Part shown: piece after piece, positions 1 to 6,307 of the stretch | Numbering within the stretch: position 1 is the stretch's first letter | Layout of the letters: each line of letters begins with the position of its first letter | NCBI GenBank assembly: GCA_003446335.1 | Contig: DMAZ01000150.1 | Span: forward strand, 1 to 7,700 | Length of the DNA stretch: 7,700 nt | Source of the DNA: Lachnospiraceae bacterium | Lineage (GTDB): Bacteria > Bacillota_A > Clostridia > Lachnospirales > Lachnospiraceae | Direction of reading: 5' to 3' | Program-made: the position numbers and the translations under genes | The notes under the pieces: generated by a model | Databases searched by the model: none | Told to the model about the DNA's origin: nothing | The model's input: only the letters and a program-made list of their open reading frames with translations

Positions 1-87
1 GAACCTGAAGAGGACGATTACGAAGATGTGGAATGGATTTATGAGGAAGATGATGATGTCGCCGATGCTTCCTTTGAATCCCTGTAA
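1..87 (+). CDS. C-terminal end of an unidentified protein with an acidic tail (5' truncated)
   Basis: An open frame enters from the left edge in frame 1 and ends at a TAA at 85-87, giving the last 28 residues of a protein. The tail is very acidic: about half of the residues are Asp or Glu, with clusters such as EEDDYEDVEW and YEEDDDVADA, and it ends in SFESL. Low-complexity acidic tails occur in many unrelated bacterial proteins, so I do not assign a family. The stop lies 23 bases before the next start on the same strand, and I see no terminator between them, so cotranscription with the DUF3810 gene is likely. The tail is in frame and bounded by a stop and a following ribosome binding site, which supports it being real coding sequence. 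Confidence 0.7.
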   Translation, partial: EPEEDDYEDVEWIYEEDDDVADASFESL

Positions 88-99
88 TCTACATTGAGC

Positions 100-103
100 G
101 GAG
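100..103 (+). promoter_or_regulatory. Ribosome binding site for the TTG-started DUF3810 gene
   Basis: GGAG at 100-103 lies 7 bases before TTG at 111. The next in-frame ATG (codon 17) falls inside the first hydrophobic segment and has no comparable site, so this decides the TTG start. Confidence 0.65.
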
Positions 104-110
104 ACGGGAC

Positions 111-1193
111 TTGAAGAAATTTGTTTTATCAGCAGTTCTCTGCGCTCTGGCTCTGATTATGAGGCTGGGCGTCAGAGAAATACCGCAATTTGCAGATGTA
201 TATGCGGATCATTTTAATGCCTTCTGGGTGAATTCACTCGGAAGGCTTTCTTCCTTATTCGGATTTTCACTCGTGGAAATTCTGATTTATCTGCTGATCA
301 TATCGGCGGTCATCCTGATCGTACGCATCATAGCTGGCAATGTGAAACTGCATGAGACCGGAAAACTTTACGGGAGGGACGAAGTACTTGCGGCTCTGCT
401 GATCGCGTCACTGATTTTTTTTCTTTATGAATGTAACCAGGATGCCTATTTTTACCGAACATCCTTTGCTGCTGTATACGGATTCGGACAGGGCAGTTAT
501 ACGACGGATGAGCTGAAGGAAGTATGCAGCATGCTGGTGGAGAAGGCTAATTCCCTGAGTGCCCGGGTGCCGAGAAATGATGAAGGGATCATGGTGTGCG
601 ATGAGAATGTCCGTGAACGTGCCCGGCAGGCCATGCTGATCCTGGGAGAGAAATATCCGTATCTCGGAGGATGGTTCCCGAAGGCAAAGCCGGTCCTGTT
701 CTCCCAGCTTCTTTCTTATTCGAATCTGACCGGAATCTATTCTGCGTATACGATAGAAGCAAACTATAATACAGATATGACACAGTACAATATCCCTTTT
801 ACGATGTGTCATGAACTTTCTCATCTCAAGGGTGTGATGCAGGAGAATCAGGCCAATTTCTGTGCTTATCTTGCATGTACCGGCACGGATGACGCCGATC
901 TTCTCTACAGCGGATATCTTTCCGCATGGGTCTACTGCGGAAATGAGCTCTATCGAAGGGATTACGAGGCATGGAAAGAGCTTGCCGGGACGCTGGACCA
1001 AAGCTGTAACAGGGACCTGAAACACAATAATGCTTTCTGGGACAGGCATGAAGGAAAAGTATCGGAAGCAACGGAAAGCTTTAATGACAACTGGCTGAAG
1101 TCTCATGGACAGACCGATGGGACTTTGTCATACGACAAGGTGGTCGATTTGATCATATCCTATGAAGCGGGTAAATCAAATGATCCCCTGTGA
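111..1193 (+). CDS. DUF3810 family membrane protein, putative zinc metallopeptidase-like
   Basis: This 360-residue protein starts at TTG; its first residues, MKKFVLSAVLCALALIMRLG, form a membrane anchor. Two more hydrophobic segments lie near residues 52-76 and 92-106, so about three helices are followed by a large soluble domain, probably outside the membrane. The domain carries PVLFSQLLSYSNLTGIYS (about 194-211), NIPFTMCHELSHLKG (227-241) and ENQANFCAYLAC (245-256), followed by YSGYLSAWVY, the pattern I recognise as DUF3810. H234, E235 and H238 form an HExxH zinc site. As I recall the family, the downstream block reads REDEANF; here it is QENQANF, so E245 is kept and the acidic residue before ANF is Gln247. 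Proteolysis is inferred only from HExxH. The gene probably shares a transcript with the gene ending at 87. Its relation to the Hsp70 gene 121 bases downstream is unclear. Confidence 0.88.
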   Translation: MKKFVLSAVLCALALIMRLGVREIPQFADVYADHFNAFWVNSLGRLSSLFGFSLVEILIYLLIISAVILIVRIIAGNVKLHETGKLYGRDEVLAALLIASLIFFLYECNQDAYFYRTSFAAVYGFGQGSYTTDELKEVCSMLVEKANSLSARVPRNDEGIMVCDENVRERARQAMLILGEKYPYLGGWFPKAKPVLFSQLLSYSNLTGIYSAYTIEANYNTDMTQYNIPFTMCHELSHLKGVMQENQANFCAYLACTGTDDADLLYSGYLSAWVYCGNELYRRDYEAWKELAGTLDQSCNRDLKHNNAFWDRHEGKVSEATESFNDNWLKSHGQTDGTLSYDKVVDLIISYEAGKSNDPL

Positions 1194-1253
1194 TGAGCGG
1201 TCGGGTCAATGAGTATTTTTAATCTCTGACGCAGAATTTTCGTGACGCGAGTC

Positions 1254-1259
1254 TATGAT
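1254..1259 (+). promoter_or_regulatory. Possible -10 element upstream of the Hsp70 gene
   Basis: TATGAT at 1254-1259 differs from TATAAT at one position and would give a leader of about 50 bases. No good -35 hexamer is found 16-18 bases upstream, so this is weak. I saw no CIRCE-like inverted repeat (TTAGCACTC / GAGTGCTAA) in 1194-1314, so HrcA control of the kind usual for dnaK operons is not supported. Confidence 0.25.
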
Positions 1260-1314
1260 GAACACGTAATTTTCACAGATTCGAAAAATATTCAGTAATA
1301 CGGAGGCATATCGT

Positions 1315-3066
1315 ATGTCTAAAACAATCGGTATAGATCTGGGTACTACCAACAGCTGCGTGGCTGTAATGGAGGCGGACCGTGCTACGGTCATTGCCAA
1401 CAAGGAGGGGGGGAGGACTACCCCTTCTGTCGTTGCCTTTACGAAAGACGGAAAACGGTTGGTCGGCGAGCTTGCCAGAAGGCAGGCTGCTGTGAATCCG
1501 GACCGTACGATCTCATCCATAAAGCGCGAGATGGGAACGAACTGGAGAAGGAACATTGACGGAAAATCCATGACGCCCCAGGAAATATCCGCCATGATCC
1601 TGATGAAACTGAAGAAGGATGCGGAAGATTATATCGGGGAGCCGGTCTATGATGCGGTCATTACGGTTCCGGCTTATTTCAGCGATGCCCAGAGACAGGC
1701 GACCAAGGATGCGGGACGTATCGCCGGTCTTAACGTTCGCAGGATCATCAATGAACCGACGGCTGCGGCACTTGCCTACGGACTGGATCACGGGGAGACT
1801 CAGACCGTTCTGGTCTTTGATCTGGGAGGGGGCACATTTGACGTTTCGATCATACGTATAGGAGATAATGTGATCGAAGTACTGGCGACGGCCGGCGACA
1901 ATATGCTCGGGGGGAATGACTGGGATCTGAGACTGAGAGATTACATGGTCAATACGTTCAGAAATCAGACCGGCGTGAATATCGGGAAAGATAGTACCGC
2001 CATGCAGCGTGTGGTCGAGGAGGCGGAAAAATGTAAGAAAGCACTTTCTGCCGCCACATCCTACTCGGTCAACCTTCCGTTCCTGACCATAAAGAACGGC
2101 GAACCTCTGCATATGGAGATGACGGTCACACGGGAGACTTTTAACCGCCTGACATCAGATCTCGTGAATCGTTGTGAAAAGCCTGTGTTGAACGCGATTT
2201 CCGATGCTCATCTGACGCCCCGTCAGATTGACAGAGTGCTTCTTGTCGGCGGCTCTACCCGCATACCTGCAGTAGCCGAAAAGGTCCGTATTCTTCTGGG
2301 GAAGGAACCGAGCCGGAATATCAATCCGGATGAGTGCGTTGCCATGGGCGCTGCAATACAGGGAGGAAAACTGGGAGCTGAGGTCTCCAGGTCATCTCAG
2401 GCTGCGGCTATTGTCCTTATGGACGTTACGCCTTTGTCTCTGTCCATCGAGACGGTCGGCGGCGTGGCAAGCAGACTGATTGAGAGAAATTCGACCATTC
2501 CGACAAGGCACAGTCAGATTTTCACCACTGCCGCACCGTTCCAGAGAGCTGTTGACATAAAGGTATATCAGGGAGAAAGAAGATTCTGCAGGGATAACAA
2601 GATGCTCGGAAGTTTCAGACTTGACGGCATACGCCGTGCACCTGCCGGGGTCCCGCAGATCGAAGTGACATTTGACATAGACGCCAACGGAATCGTACAG
2701 GTCTCGGCGAAGGATCTTGGGACGGGAAGGCAGCAGGCTATCACGATCACGTCCAGTACCAACATGACTGAAGAAGAGATCAGAAGGGCAAGAGCGGATG
2801 CCGCGCGCTACGAAAACGAAGATGCGCGTCAGCAGGAACTGGTGGATATACGAAATCAGGCGGAAAGCTACGCCTATGCGGTGCAGAATGAGCTGGAAAG
2901 CCGGAAAAATACGATGGACAGACGTCAGTATCAGGATATAAAAGCCCGGCTCGGCAATCTTCAGAAGAAGATTGCCAGGACAAGTCCGGACCGGATCACC
3001 GAGCGGGAAGCCGGAGAAATAAGGCAGGCCAGAGAAGAACTTGAGCGCATGTTCGTCTGCCGATGA
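1315..3066 (+). CDS. dnaK: DnaK-type Hsp70 chaperone, short stand-alone paralogue
   Basis: A 583-residue ATP-dependent chaperone of the Hsp70 family, expected in the cytoplasm. The start is firm: GGAGG at 1302-1306 lies 8 bases before ATG. The nucleotide-binding domain spans about residues 1-362, with phosphate loop IDLGTTNS (7-14), K70 at the catalytic Lys position, [12 protein letters not shown] (167-178) and [12 protein letters not shown] (309-320). Segment 66-92 has the compact Gram-positive form. The interdomain linker reads IVLMD (366-370; VLLLD in E. coli DnaK). The substrate-binding beta domain follows (about 371-480), then a helical lid from MTEEEIRRA (484) to the end. The protein stops at MFVCR, without the disordered acidic tail of usual DnaK (about 610-640 residues). 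The lid is rich in Arg. No hrcA, grpE or dnaJ lies nearby, so it may be a second Hsp70 rather than the housekeeping copy; the symbol reflects family, not proven orthology. Confidence 0.9.
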   Translation: MSKTIGIDLGTTNSCVAVMEADRATVIANKEGGRTTPSVVAFTKDGKRLVGELARRQAAVNPDRTISSIKREMGTNWRRNIDGKSMTPQEISAMILMKLKKDAEDYIGEPVYDAVITVPAYFSDAQRQATKDAGRIAGLNVRRIINEPTAAALAYGLDHGETQTVLVFDLGGGTFDVSIIRIGDNVIEVLATAGDNMLGGNDWDLRLRDYMVNTFRNQTGVNIGKDSTAMQRVVEEAEKCKKALSAATSYSVNLPFLTIKNGEPLHMEMTVTRETFNRLTSDLVNRCEKPVLNAISDAHLTPRQIDRVLLVGGSTRIPAVAEKVRILLGKEPSRNINPDECVAMGAAIQGGKLGAEVSRSSQAAAIVLMDVTPLSLSIETVGGVASRLIERNSTIPTRHSQIFTTAAPFQRAVDIKVYQGERRFCRDNKMLGSFRLDGIRRAPAGVPQIEVTFDIDANGIVQVSAKDLGTGRQQAITITSSTNMTEEEIRRARADAARYENEDARQQELVDIRNQAESYAYAVQNELESRKNTMDRRQYQDIKARLGNLQKKIARTSPDRITEREAGEIRQAREELERMFVCR

Positions 3067-3073
3067 AAATGTA

Positions 3074-3134
3074 AAAACTGCCGCATGACACGGAGGACAG
3101 CGATGTTCGCAGGATCCGGTCAAGCGGCAGTTTT
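3074..3134. terminator. Long near-symmetrical hairpin, probable bidirectional terminator
   Basis: AAAACTGCCGC (3074-3084) pairs perfectly with GCGGCAGTTTT (3124-3134). The 39-base interior also folds: TGAC (3086-3089) with GTCA (3119-3122), CGG (3091-3093) with CCG (3116-3118), and GCGA (3100-3103) with TCGC (3107-3110) around a TGT loop. That makes 22 base pairs in 61 bases. The arms end in T4 on the + strand and T5 on the - strand, and the element sits between the convergent Hsp70 and asnA genes, as expected for termination in both directions. The arm is longer than a typical intrinsic terminator. Confidence 0.75.
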
Positions 3135-3157
3135 CAGTCTGTCAGATTTTTAACGGA

Positions 3158-3191
3158 TGACACAACGATCAGAGAAGTGTCACATTTTTTT
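3158..3191 (+). terminator. Possible second + strand terminator inside the 3' end of asnA
   Basis: TGACAC (3158-3163) pairs with GTGTCA (3177-3182) around a 13-base loop, followed by CA and seven Ts (3185-3191). It would back up the 3074-3134 hairpin for + strand transcripts. The stem is short and half AT, and the T run is the complement of Lys/Asn codons at the end of asnA, so it may be coincidental. Confidence 0.35.
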
Positions 3192-4176
3192 CGGCACACG
3201 CCAGTCTCATATCTTCCGGCCAGATAGAAGCCTGGACTTCACCGATATGAACACGTCCCAGAAGCAGCATGCAGAGGCGGGACTGGCCGATGCCTCCGCC
3301 GATTGAATACGGAAGTTCGCCGTTCAGGAGCATTTTGTGGTAAGGCAGTTTTTTTCTGTACTGGCAGTTGGCCTGCTCAAGCTGTGCAAGCATGGATTCC
3401 TCGCTCACGCGTATGCCCATGGAGGAGATTTCGAGCGCGCACTCAAGCGGCTTGAACCAGAAAATGATATCTCCGTTCAGGTTCCAGTCATCATAATCCG
3501 GTGCGCGTCCGTCGTGGGGTTCTCCATCTGCCAGCGGCCAGCCGATTTTCTCGATGAAAACAGCTCCCTTTTCTTTGGTGATGAGATTTTCACGCTCTTT
3601 ACGGGTCTTGTCCGGCCATCTCTCCTCAAGCTCCTGCGTAGTGATGAAGAATATTTCATCCGGCAGGTGATAGACAGCATCCGGCCACTTGTACCATACT
3701 TCGTGCTCCATATGCTTGATGATCTTAAAGATATTCTGGACGACGGAATGAAGGACCTGCGGGGTACGGTCCGCCTTGCGGATCACCATTTCCCAGTCCC
3801 ACTGGTCAACATAGCATGAGTGAAGATTATCGAGATCTTCGTCACGGCGGATAGCGTTCATATTGGTATAGAGACCTTCACCGGGCTTGAAACCGTATTT
3901 CTTCAGCGCGAATCTTTTCCATTTCGCAAGAGACTGAACGACCTCGTACGTCTGGCCCGGCACCGATTTAATATCGAACTGGACAGGCCTTTCCACACCG
4001 TTCAGGTTATCGTTCAGACCGGAGGCCTGATCCACGAAAAGAGGAGCGGAAATACGCTCGAGATTCATTTCGCGGCCGAATTCCTTCTGAAAAGTATCTC
4101 TTATGAATTTGATGGCGTTCTGCGTATCGCGAACGGTCATGTGCGGGTCGTAACCCTCTGGAAGTAATAAGTTCAT
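3169..4176 (-). CDS. asnA: Aspartate--ammonia ligase (asparagine synthetase A)
   Basis: A 335-residue cytoplasmic enzyme converting aspartate, ammonia and ATP to asparagine, AMP and pyrophosphate. It resembles class II aminoacyl-tRNA synthetase catalytic cores. Matches to E. coli AsnA (330 residues) run end to end: [18 protein letters not shown] (43-60), VQSLAKWKR (80-88), [16 protein letters not shown] (99-114), YVDQWDWE (122-129), RAPDYDDW (224-231), SSMGIRV (251-257), and the motif-3-like [14 protein letters not shown] (293-306). The C-terminus, [16 protein letters not shown], is also typical. The start at 4176 is chosen because AAGGGG lies 8 bases upstream and the protein begins [10 protein letters not shown], of family length. 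The open frame continues upstream for 65 codons, but that part lies in the promoter and leader and has no suitable ribosome site. No other amino-acid gene is adjacent; it is probably monocistronic. Confidence 0.97.
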   Translation of the reverse strand: MNLLLPEGYDPHMTVRDTQNAIKFIRDTFQKEFGREMNLERISAPLFVDQASGLNDNLNGVERPVQFDIKSVPGQTYEVVQSLAKWKRFALKKYGFKPGEGLYTNMNAIRRDEDLDNLHSCYVDQWDWEMVIRKADRTPQVLHSVVQNIFKIIKHMEHEVWYKWPDAVYHLPDEIFFITTQELEERWPDKTRKERENLITKEKGAVFIEKIGWPLADGEPHDGRAPDYDDWNLNGDIIFWFKPLECALEISSMGIRVSEESMLAQLEQANCQYRKKLPYHKMLLNGELPYSIGGGIGQSRLCMLLLGRVHIGEVQASIWPEDMRLACAEKNVTLL

Positions 4177-4184
4177 GGAATTAT

Positions 4185-4190
4185 CCCCTT
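4185..4190 (-). promoter_or_regulatory. Ribosome binding site of asnA
   Basis: On the - strand AAGGGG (complement of 4185-4190) lies 8 bases before the ATG at 4176. It favours this start over in-frame upstream ATGs such as the one at about 4252, which has no such site. Confidence 0.75.
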
Positions 4191-4199
4191 TAAAATCAT

Positions 4200-4268
4200 A
4201 AAAAACGCACATCAGAAATCTGCCCCGCCCCGGCTTCCTTGCCGCAGACATAGCAAATCGCTGTGTGC
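4200..4268 (-). promoter_or_regulatory. Terminator-like hairpin in the asnA leader (candidate attenuator)
   Basis: Read on the - strand, GCACACAG (complement of 4261-4268) pairs with CTGATGTGC (complement of 4207-4215): eight pairs with one bulged A. One G and six Ts follow (complement of 4200-4206), only about ten bases before the ribosome site. An inner hairpin fits, with CGGC/GCCG (4231-4234 with 4241-4244) and TCTG/CAGA (4219-4222 with 4245-4248). With the transcript starting near 4280, the leader is about 104 bases. This resembles an intrinsic terminator placed to attenuate asnA. The conserved T-box sequence is absent and I do not match it to a known riboswitch class. What would relieve termination is not visible. 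Confidence 0.5.
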
Positions 4269-4286
4269 TTTCGGTTAACTGAAACA

Positions 4287-4315
4287 ATAATACACCGACT
4301 GTGAAGTTCGTGCAA
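4287..4315 (-). promoter_or_regulatory. Probable sigma-A-type promoter of asnA
   Basis: On the - strand, TTGCAC (complement of 4310-4315) is followed after exactly 17 bases by TATTAT (complement of 4287-4292), one mismatch from TATAAT. Transcription would start near 4280. The -35 match is only partial (TTG conserved), but spacing, -10 and position are good. Confidence 0.6.
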
Positions 4316-4354
4316 GAAAAAGATACTGACAGATCCAAAAATGTGGGGAAGTAT

Positions 4355-4370
4355 TTAACTGTTATTAACA
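4355..4370. promoter_or_regulatory. Operator-like overlapping TAAC/GTTA dyads at the exporter promoter
   Basis: The 16 bases from 4355 contain two overlapping inverted repeats: TAAC-T-GTTA (4356-4364) and TGTTA-T-TAACA (4360-4370). The second overlaps TTAACA (4365-4370), a candidate -35 hexamer of the exporter operon. TTAACTG also occurs at 4275-4281, just downstream of the asnA -10. This arrangement could bind a dimeric regulator; no regulator gene is in the window. Confidence 0.35.
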
Positions 4371-4397
4371 AAATAGGTGGTGCATCTTGTATATAAT
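4365..4397 (+). promoter_or_regulatory. Candidate promoter of the ABC exporter operon
   Basis: A perfect TATAAT lies at 4392-4397, preceded by TTAACA at 4365-4370, five of six matches to TTGACA. The 21-base gap is longer than the usual 16-18 for sigma A. Either the -10 works with a poorer -35, or the overlong spacer reflects activator-dependent control. Transcription from TATAAT would start near 4404 and give a leader of about 125 bases. Confidence 0.45.
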
Positions 4398-4409
4398 CAT
4401 GCTAAGATG
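4383..4409. promoter_or_regulatory. Inverted repeat flanking the exporter -10 box
   Basis: CATCTT (4383-4388) and AAGATG (4404-4409) are perfect inverted arms around 15 bases that contain TATAAT. A protein bound here would cover the -10 and start site, as repressors of drug exporters often do. It is only six bases per arm, so chance is possible. Confidence 0.35.
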
Positions 4410-4423
4410 TATAGGAAGACCAC

Positions 4424-4500
4424 GCTCCCCTGAACGGCGGCACGCAGGTATGATTCATGCGAAAAGCTTTCTTTCTGCCCTGTTCATGTACTTTGGGAGC
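4424..4500 (+). promoter_or_regulatory. Foldable leader RNA upstream of the ABC exporter genes
   Basis: Within the predicted leader, GCTCCC (4424-4429) pairs with GGGAGC (4495-4500), TGAAC (4431-4435) with GTTCA (4482-4486), and GGCA (4439-4442) with TGCC (4476-4479). GTATG (4449-4453) can pair with CATGC (4456-4460) at the tip, although that leaves only a two-base loop unless shortened. The U-rich stretch GATATTTTCATTT follows at 4501, short of a true terminator tract. A 30-codon frame (ATG 4450 to TAA 4540-4542) runs through the structure into the first exporter gene but lacks a convincing ribosome site. This may be a regulatory leader. Confidence 0.35.
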
Positions 4501-4515
4501 GATATTTTCATTTAT

Positions 4516-4521
4516 GAGGTG
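4516..4521 (+). promoter_or_regulatory. Ribosome binding site of the first exporter gene
   Basis: GAGGTG at 4516-4521 lies 7 bases before ATG 4529. In-frame ATGs at 4457, 4514 and 4523 are further upstream and are not correctly spaced from it, so 4529 is taken as the start. Confidence 0.7.
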
Positions 4522-4528
4522 TATGTAT

Positions 4529-6307
4529 ATGAAAGAAAATAAGGCTCAGAGAAGTGTGCTGGCCACACTCGGAAGTGAGCTGAAAGAGTTCAGGGCGGCA
4601 TCCGTCCTTACTCCTGCCAGTATGATCGGGGAGGTCGTCGTCGAGACGATGATACCGCTCCTCATGGCTTCGATTGTAGACAATGGCGTTAATAAAGGGG
4701 ATATGCATCACATTCTGGTGATCGGCCTCCGGATGCTTCTTCTGGCTTTGGCGGGTCTTTTCTTCGGTGCGGCAGGAGGATGGTTCGGCGCAAAGGCGGC
4801 GACCGGATTTGCAAGAAATCTTCGAAAGGCAATGTATGCCAATATCCAGAGATTTTCGTTTTCAAATATTGATAAGTTCTCGACATCCGGTCTTGTGACC
4901 CGTCTCACTACGGATGTGACAAATATCCAGAATGCTTATCAGATGATGCTTCGTATGGCGATCCGCGCTCCGTTCTCCATGATCGTGGCCATGGTCATGG
5001 CCTTTATAATCAACAGGCGAATTGCATCGATCTATCTTATCGCTGTTGTAGCGCTGGGAATTGTTCTCCTGCTGATCATGAGACGGGCTACGAAATATTT
5101 CCAGATGGTATTTAAAAAATACGACGCCCTGAACGAGAGCGTTCAGGAAAATGTAAGTGCCATCCGTGTGGTCAAGGCTTATGTCCGTGAGGAATATGAA
5201 AATGATAAGTTCGCAAATGCGGCTGTCAATGTCTATAATCTTTTCGTAAAAGCGGAGAACAATGTCATTATTAACATGCCGATCATGATGGGCACGGTCT
5301 ATACTGTTATGCTCACGATTTCCTGGATCGGAGCTCATATGATCGTTCAGAATGAGTTGACGACCGGTGAGCTTATGTCGCTCCTTGCATACTGTATGAA
5401 TATTCTCATGTCCCTCATGATGCTCGCCATGATATTCGTTATGATCACCATGTCGACAGCGTCCGCACAGCGTATTGCCGAGGTCATCAATGAGGAGCCG
5501 GACATCACGAATCCGGAAAATCCTGTTATGGAAATAAAGGATGGGAGCGTTGACTTTAACCATGTCAATTTTTCCTACAGACAGGGGGACGGAGAATGGG
5601 TCCTCAAAGATATCGATCTGCATATTCAGTCCGGAGAGACGATCGGCGTGATCGGCGGAACGGGTTCCGCCAAGTCATCTCTGGTGAATCTCATTTCCCG
5701 CCTGTATGATGTTCAGGAAGGTTCGGTATGTGTCGGAGGAAAGGATGTGCGGGAATATGATCTGGTGACGCTCCGCGATCAGGTCTCCGTTGTTCTGCAG
5801 AAAAATGTCCTGTTTTCCGGGACCATTATTGATAATCTCAGGTGGGGAGATCCGAACGCTACGGAGGAGGAGTGCATAGAAGCCTGCCGTATGGCCTGTG
5901 CGGATGAATTTATCGAGCGTCTTCCGGACGGATATCATACGTGGATCGAGCAGGGCGGTACGAATGTCTCCGGCGGGCAGCGGCAGAGACTGTGTATCGC
6001 ACGCGCTCTGATACGGAAGCCGAAAGTCCTGATCCTCGATGATTCGACTTCTGCGGTCGATACGGCGACAGACGCGAAGATCCGGAAAGCCATGAAGGAG
6101 TACATACCGGGAACGACCAAATTTATCATTGCCCAGCGGGTATCGTCCGTAGAGAATGCGGACAGGGTCATCGTTATGCACGAGGGGGCAATATCAGGAT
6201 TTGACACACCGGAAAATCTTCTCAGGACAAATGATATCTATCGTGAAGTATATGAGACACAGACAGCAGGCGGCGGTGATTTCGATATGAAGGGAGGTGC
6301 CCGCTGA
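4529..6307 (+). CDS. ABC exporter half-transporter, permease fused to ATPase, degenerate ATP site (first subunit)
   Basis: A 592-residue half-transporter with a membrane domain fused to an ATPase, predicted to export drugs or other hydrophobic compounds at the plasma membrane. Six hydrophobic segments lie near residues 26-50, 62-85, 147-163, 168-185, 246-272 and 282-310. The ATPase has Walker A GGTGSAKSS (376-384, K382; Ala381 at the usual third Gly), Q-loop Q424, signature VSGGQ (480-484) and Walker B VLILD (500-504). Asp505 replaces the catalytic Glu, and the switch His is Gln536 (IAQRVSS). The same degeneracy marks one subunit of heterodimers such as TM287/TM288 and BmrCD, so this protein should need a partner; the next gene fits. 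ATG 4529 is chosen for the well-placed GAGGTG; an upstream in-frame ATG (4457) would add 24 residues. The stop overlaps the next start by one base. Substrate cannot be told from sequence. Confidence 0.93.
   Translation: MKENKAQRSVLATLGSELKEFRAASVLTPASMIGEVVVETMIPLLMASIVDNGVNKGDMHHILVIGLRMLLLALAGLFFGAAGGWFGAKAATGFARNLRKAMYANIQRFSFSNIDKFSTSGLVTRLTTDVTNIQNAYQMMLRMAIRAPFSMIVAMVMAFIINRRIASIYLIAVVALGIVLLLIMRRATKYFQMVFKKYDALNESVQENVSAIRVVKAYVREEYENDKFANAAVNVYNLFVKAENNVIINMPIMMGTVYTVMLTISWIGAHMIVQNELTTGELMSLLAYCMNILMSLMMLAMIFVMITMSTASAQRIAEVINEEPDITNPENPVMEIKDGSVDFNHVNFSYRQGDGEWVLKDIDLHIQSGETIGVIGGTGSAKSSLVNLISRLYDVQEGSVCVGGKDVREYDLVTLRDQVSVVLQKNVLFSGTIIDNLRWGDPNATEEECIEACRMACADEFIERLPDGYHTWIEQGGTNVSGGQRQRLCIARALIRKPKVLILDDSTSAVDTATDAKIRKAMKEYIPGTTKFIIAQRVSSVENADRVIVMHEGAISGFDTPENLLRTNDIYREVYETQTAGGGDFDMKGGAR
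6291..6299 (+). promoter_or_regulatory. Strong ribosome binding site of the second exporter gene
   Basis: AGGGAGGTG at 6291-6299, inside the last codons of the first exporter gene, lies 7 bases before the ATG at 6307. With the TGATG stop/start overlap it suggests coupled translation and balanced amounts of the two subunits. Confidence 0.8.

Noticed and set aside
408..1106. Long - strand open frame opposite the DUF3810 gene (232 codons)
   Set aside because: It is a shadow of a well-supported + strand gene; the protein is Arg/His/Ile-rich with no recognisable domain. The same applies to the - strand frames opposite the Hsp70 and ABC genes, including 4862-5623 and 6985-7608, and to the + strand frames opposite asnA.
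1181..1222. Possible terminator after the DUF3810 gene (TGATCCC ... GGGTCA, then ATTTTTAAT)
   Set aside because: The stem has a bulge and only about six pairs, and the T run is separated from it, so it is too weak to call.
1272..1301. Promoter with TTCACA (1272-1277) and TAATAC (1296-1301) before the Hsp70 gene
   Set aside because: The -10 matches only half the consensus, and transcription would start at about the ribosome binding site.
3085..3153. A 22-codon small frame ATG 3085 to TAA
   Set aside because: It lies almost entirely within the terminator hairpin and its 3' flank and has no ribosome site at the right spacing.
4177..4280. T-box riboswitch in the asnA leader
   Set aside because: The leader is only about 104 bases and lacks the conserved T-box (TGGGTGG-type) sequence and a specifier-loop arrangement.
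4177..4371. A 65-codon in-frame N-terminal extension of asnA up to 4371
   Set aside because: It would encode through the promoter and leader hairpin, makes the protein longer than the AsnA family, and has no ribosome site, whereas ATG 4176 has AAGGGG at 8 bases.
4457..4528. A 24-residue N-terminal extension of the first exporter subunit from ATG 4457
   Set aside because: Only a weak AGGT precedes it, it lies within the foldable leader, and ATG 4529 has a well-spaced GAGGTG.
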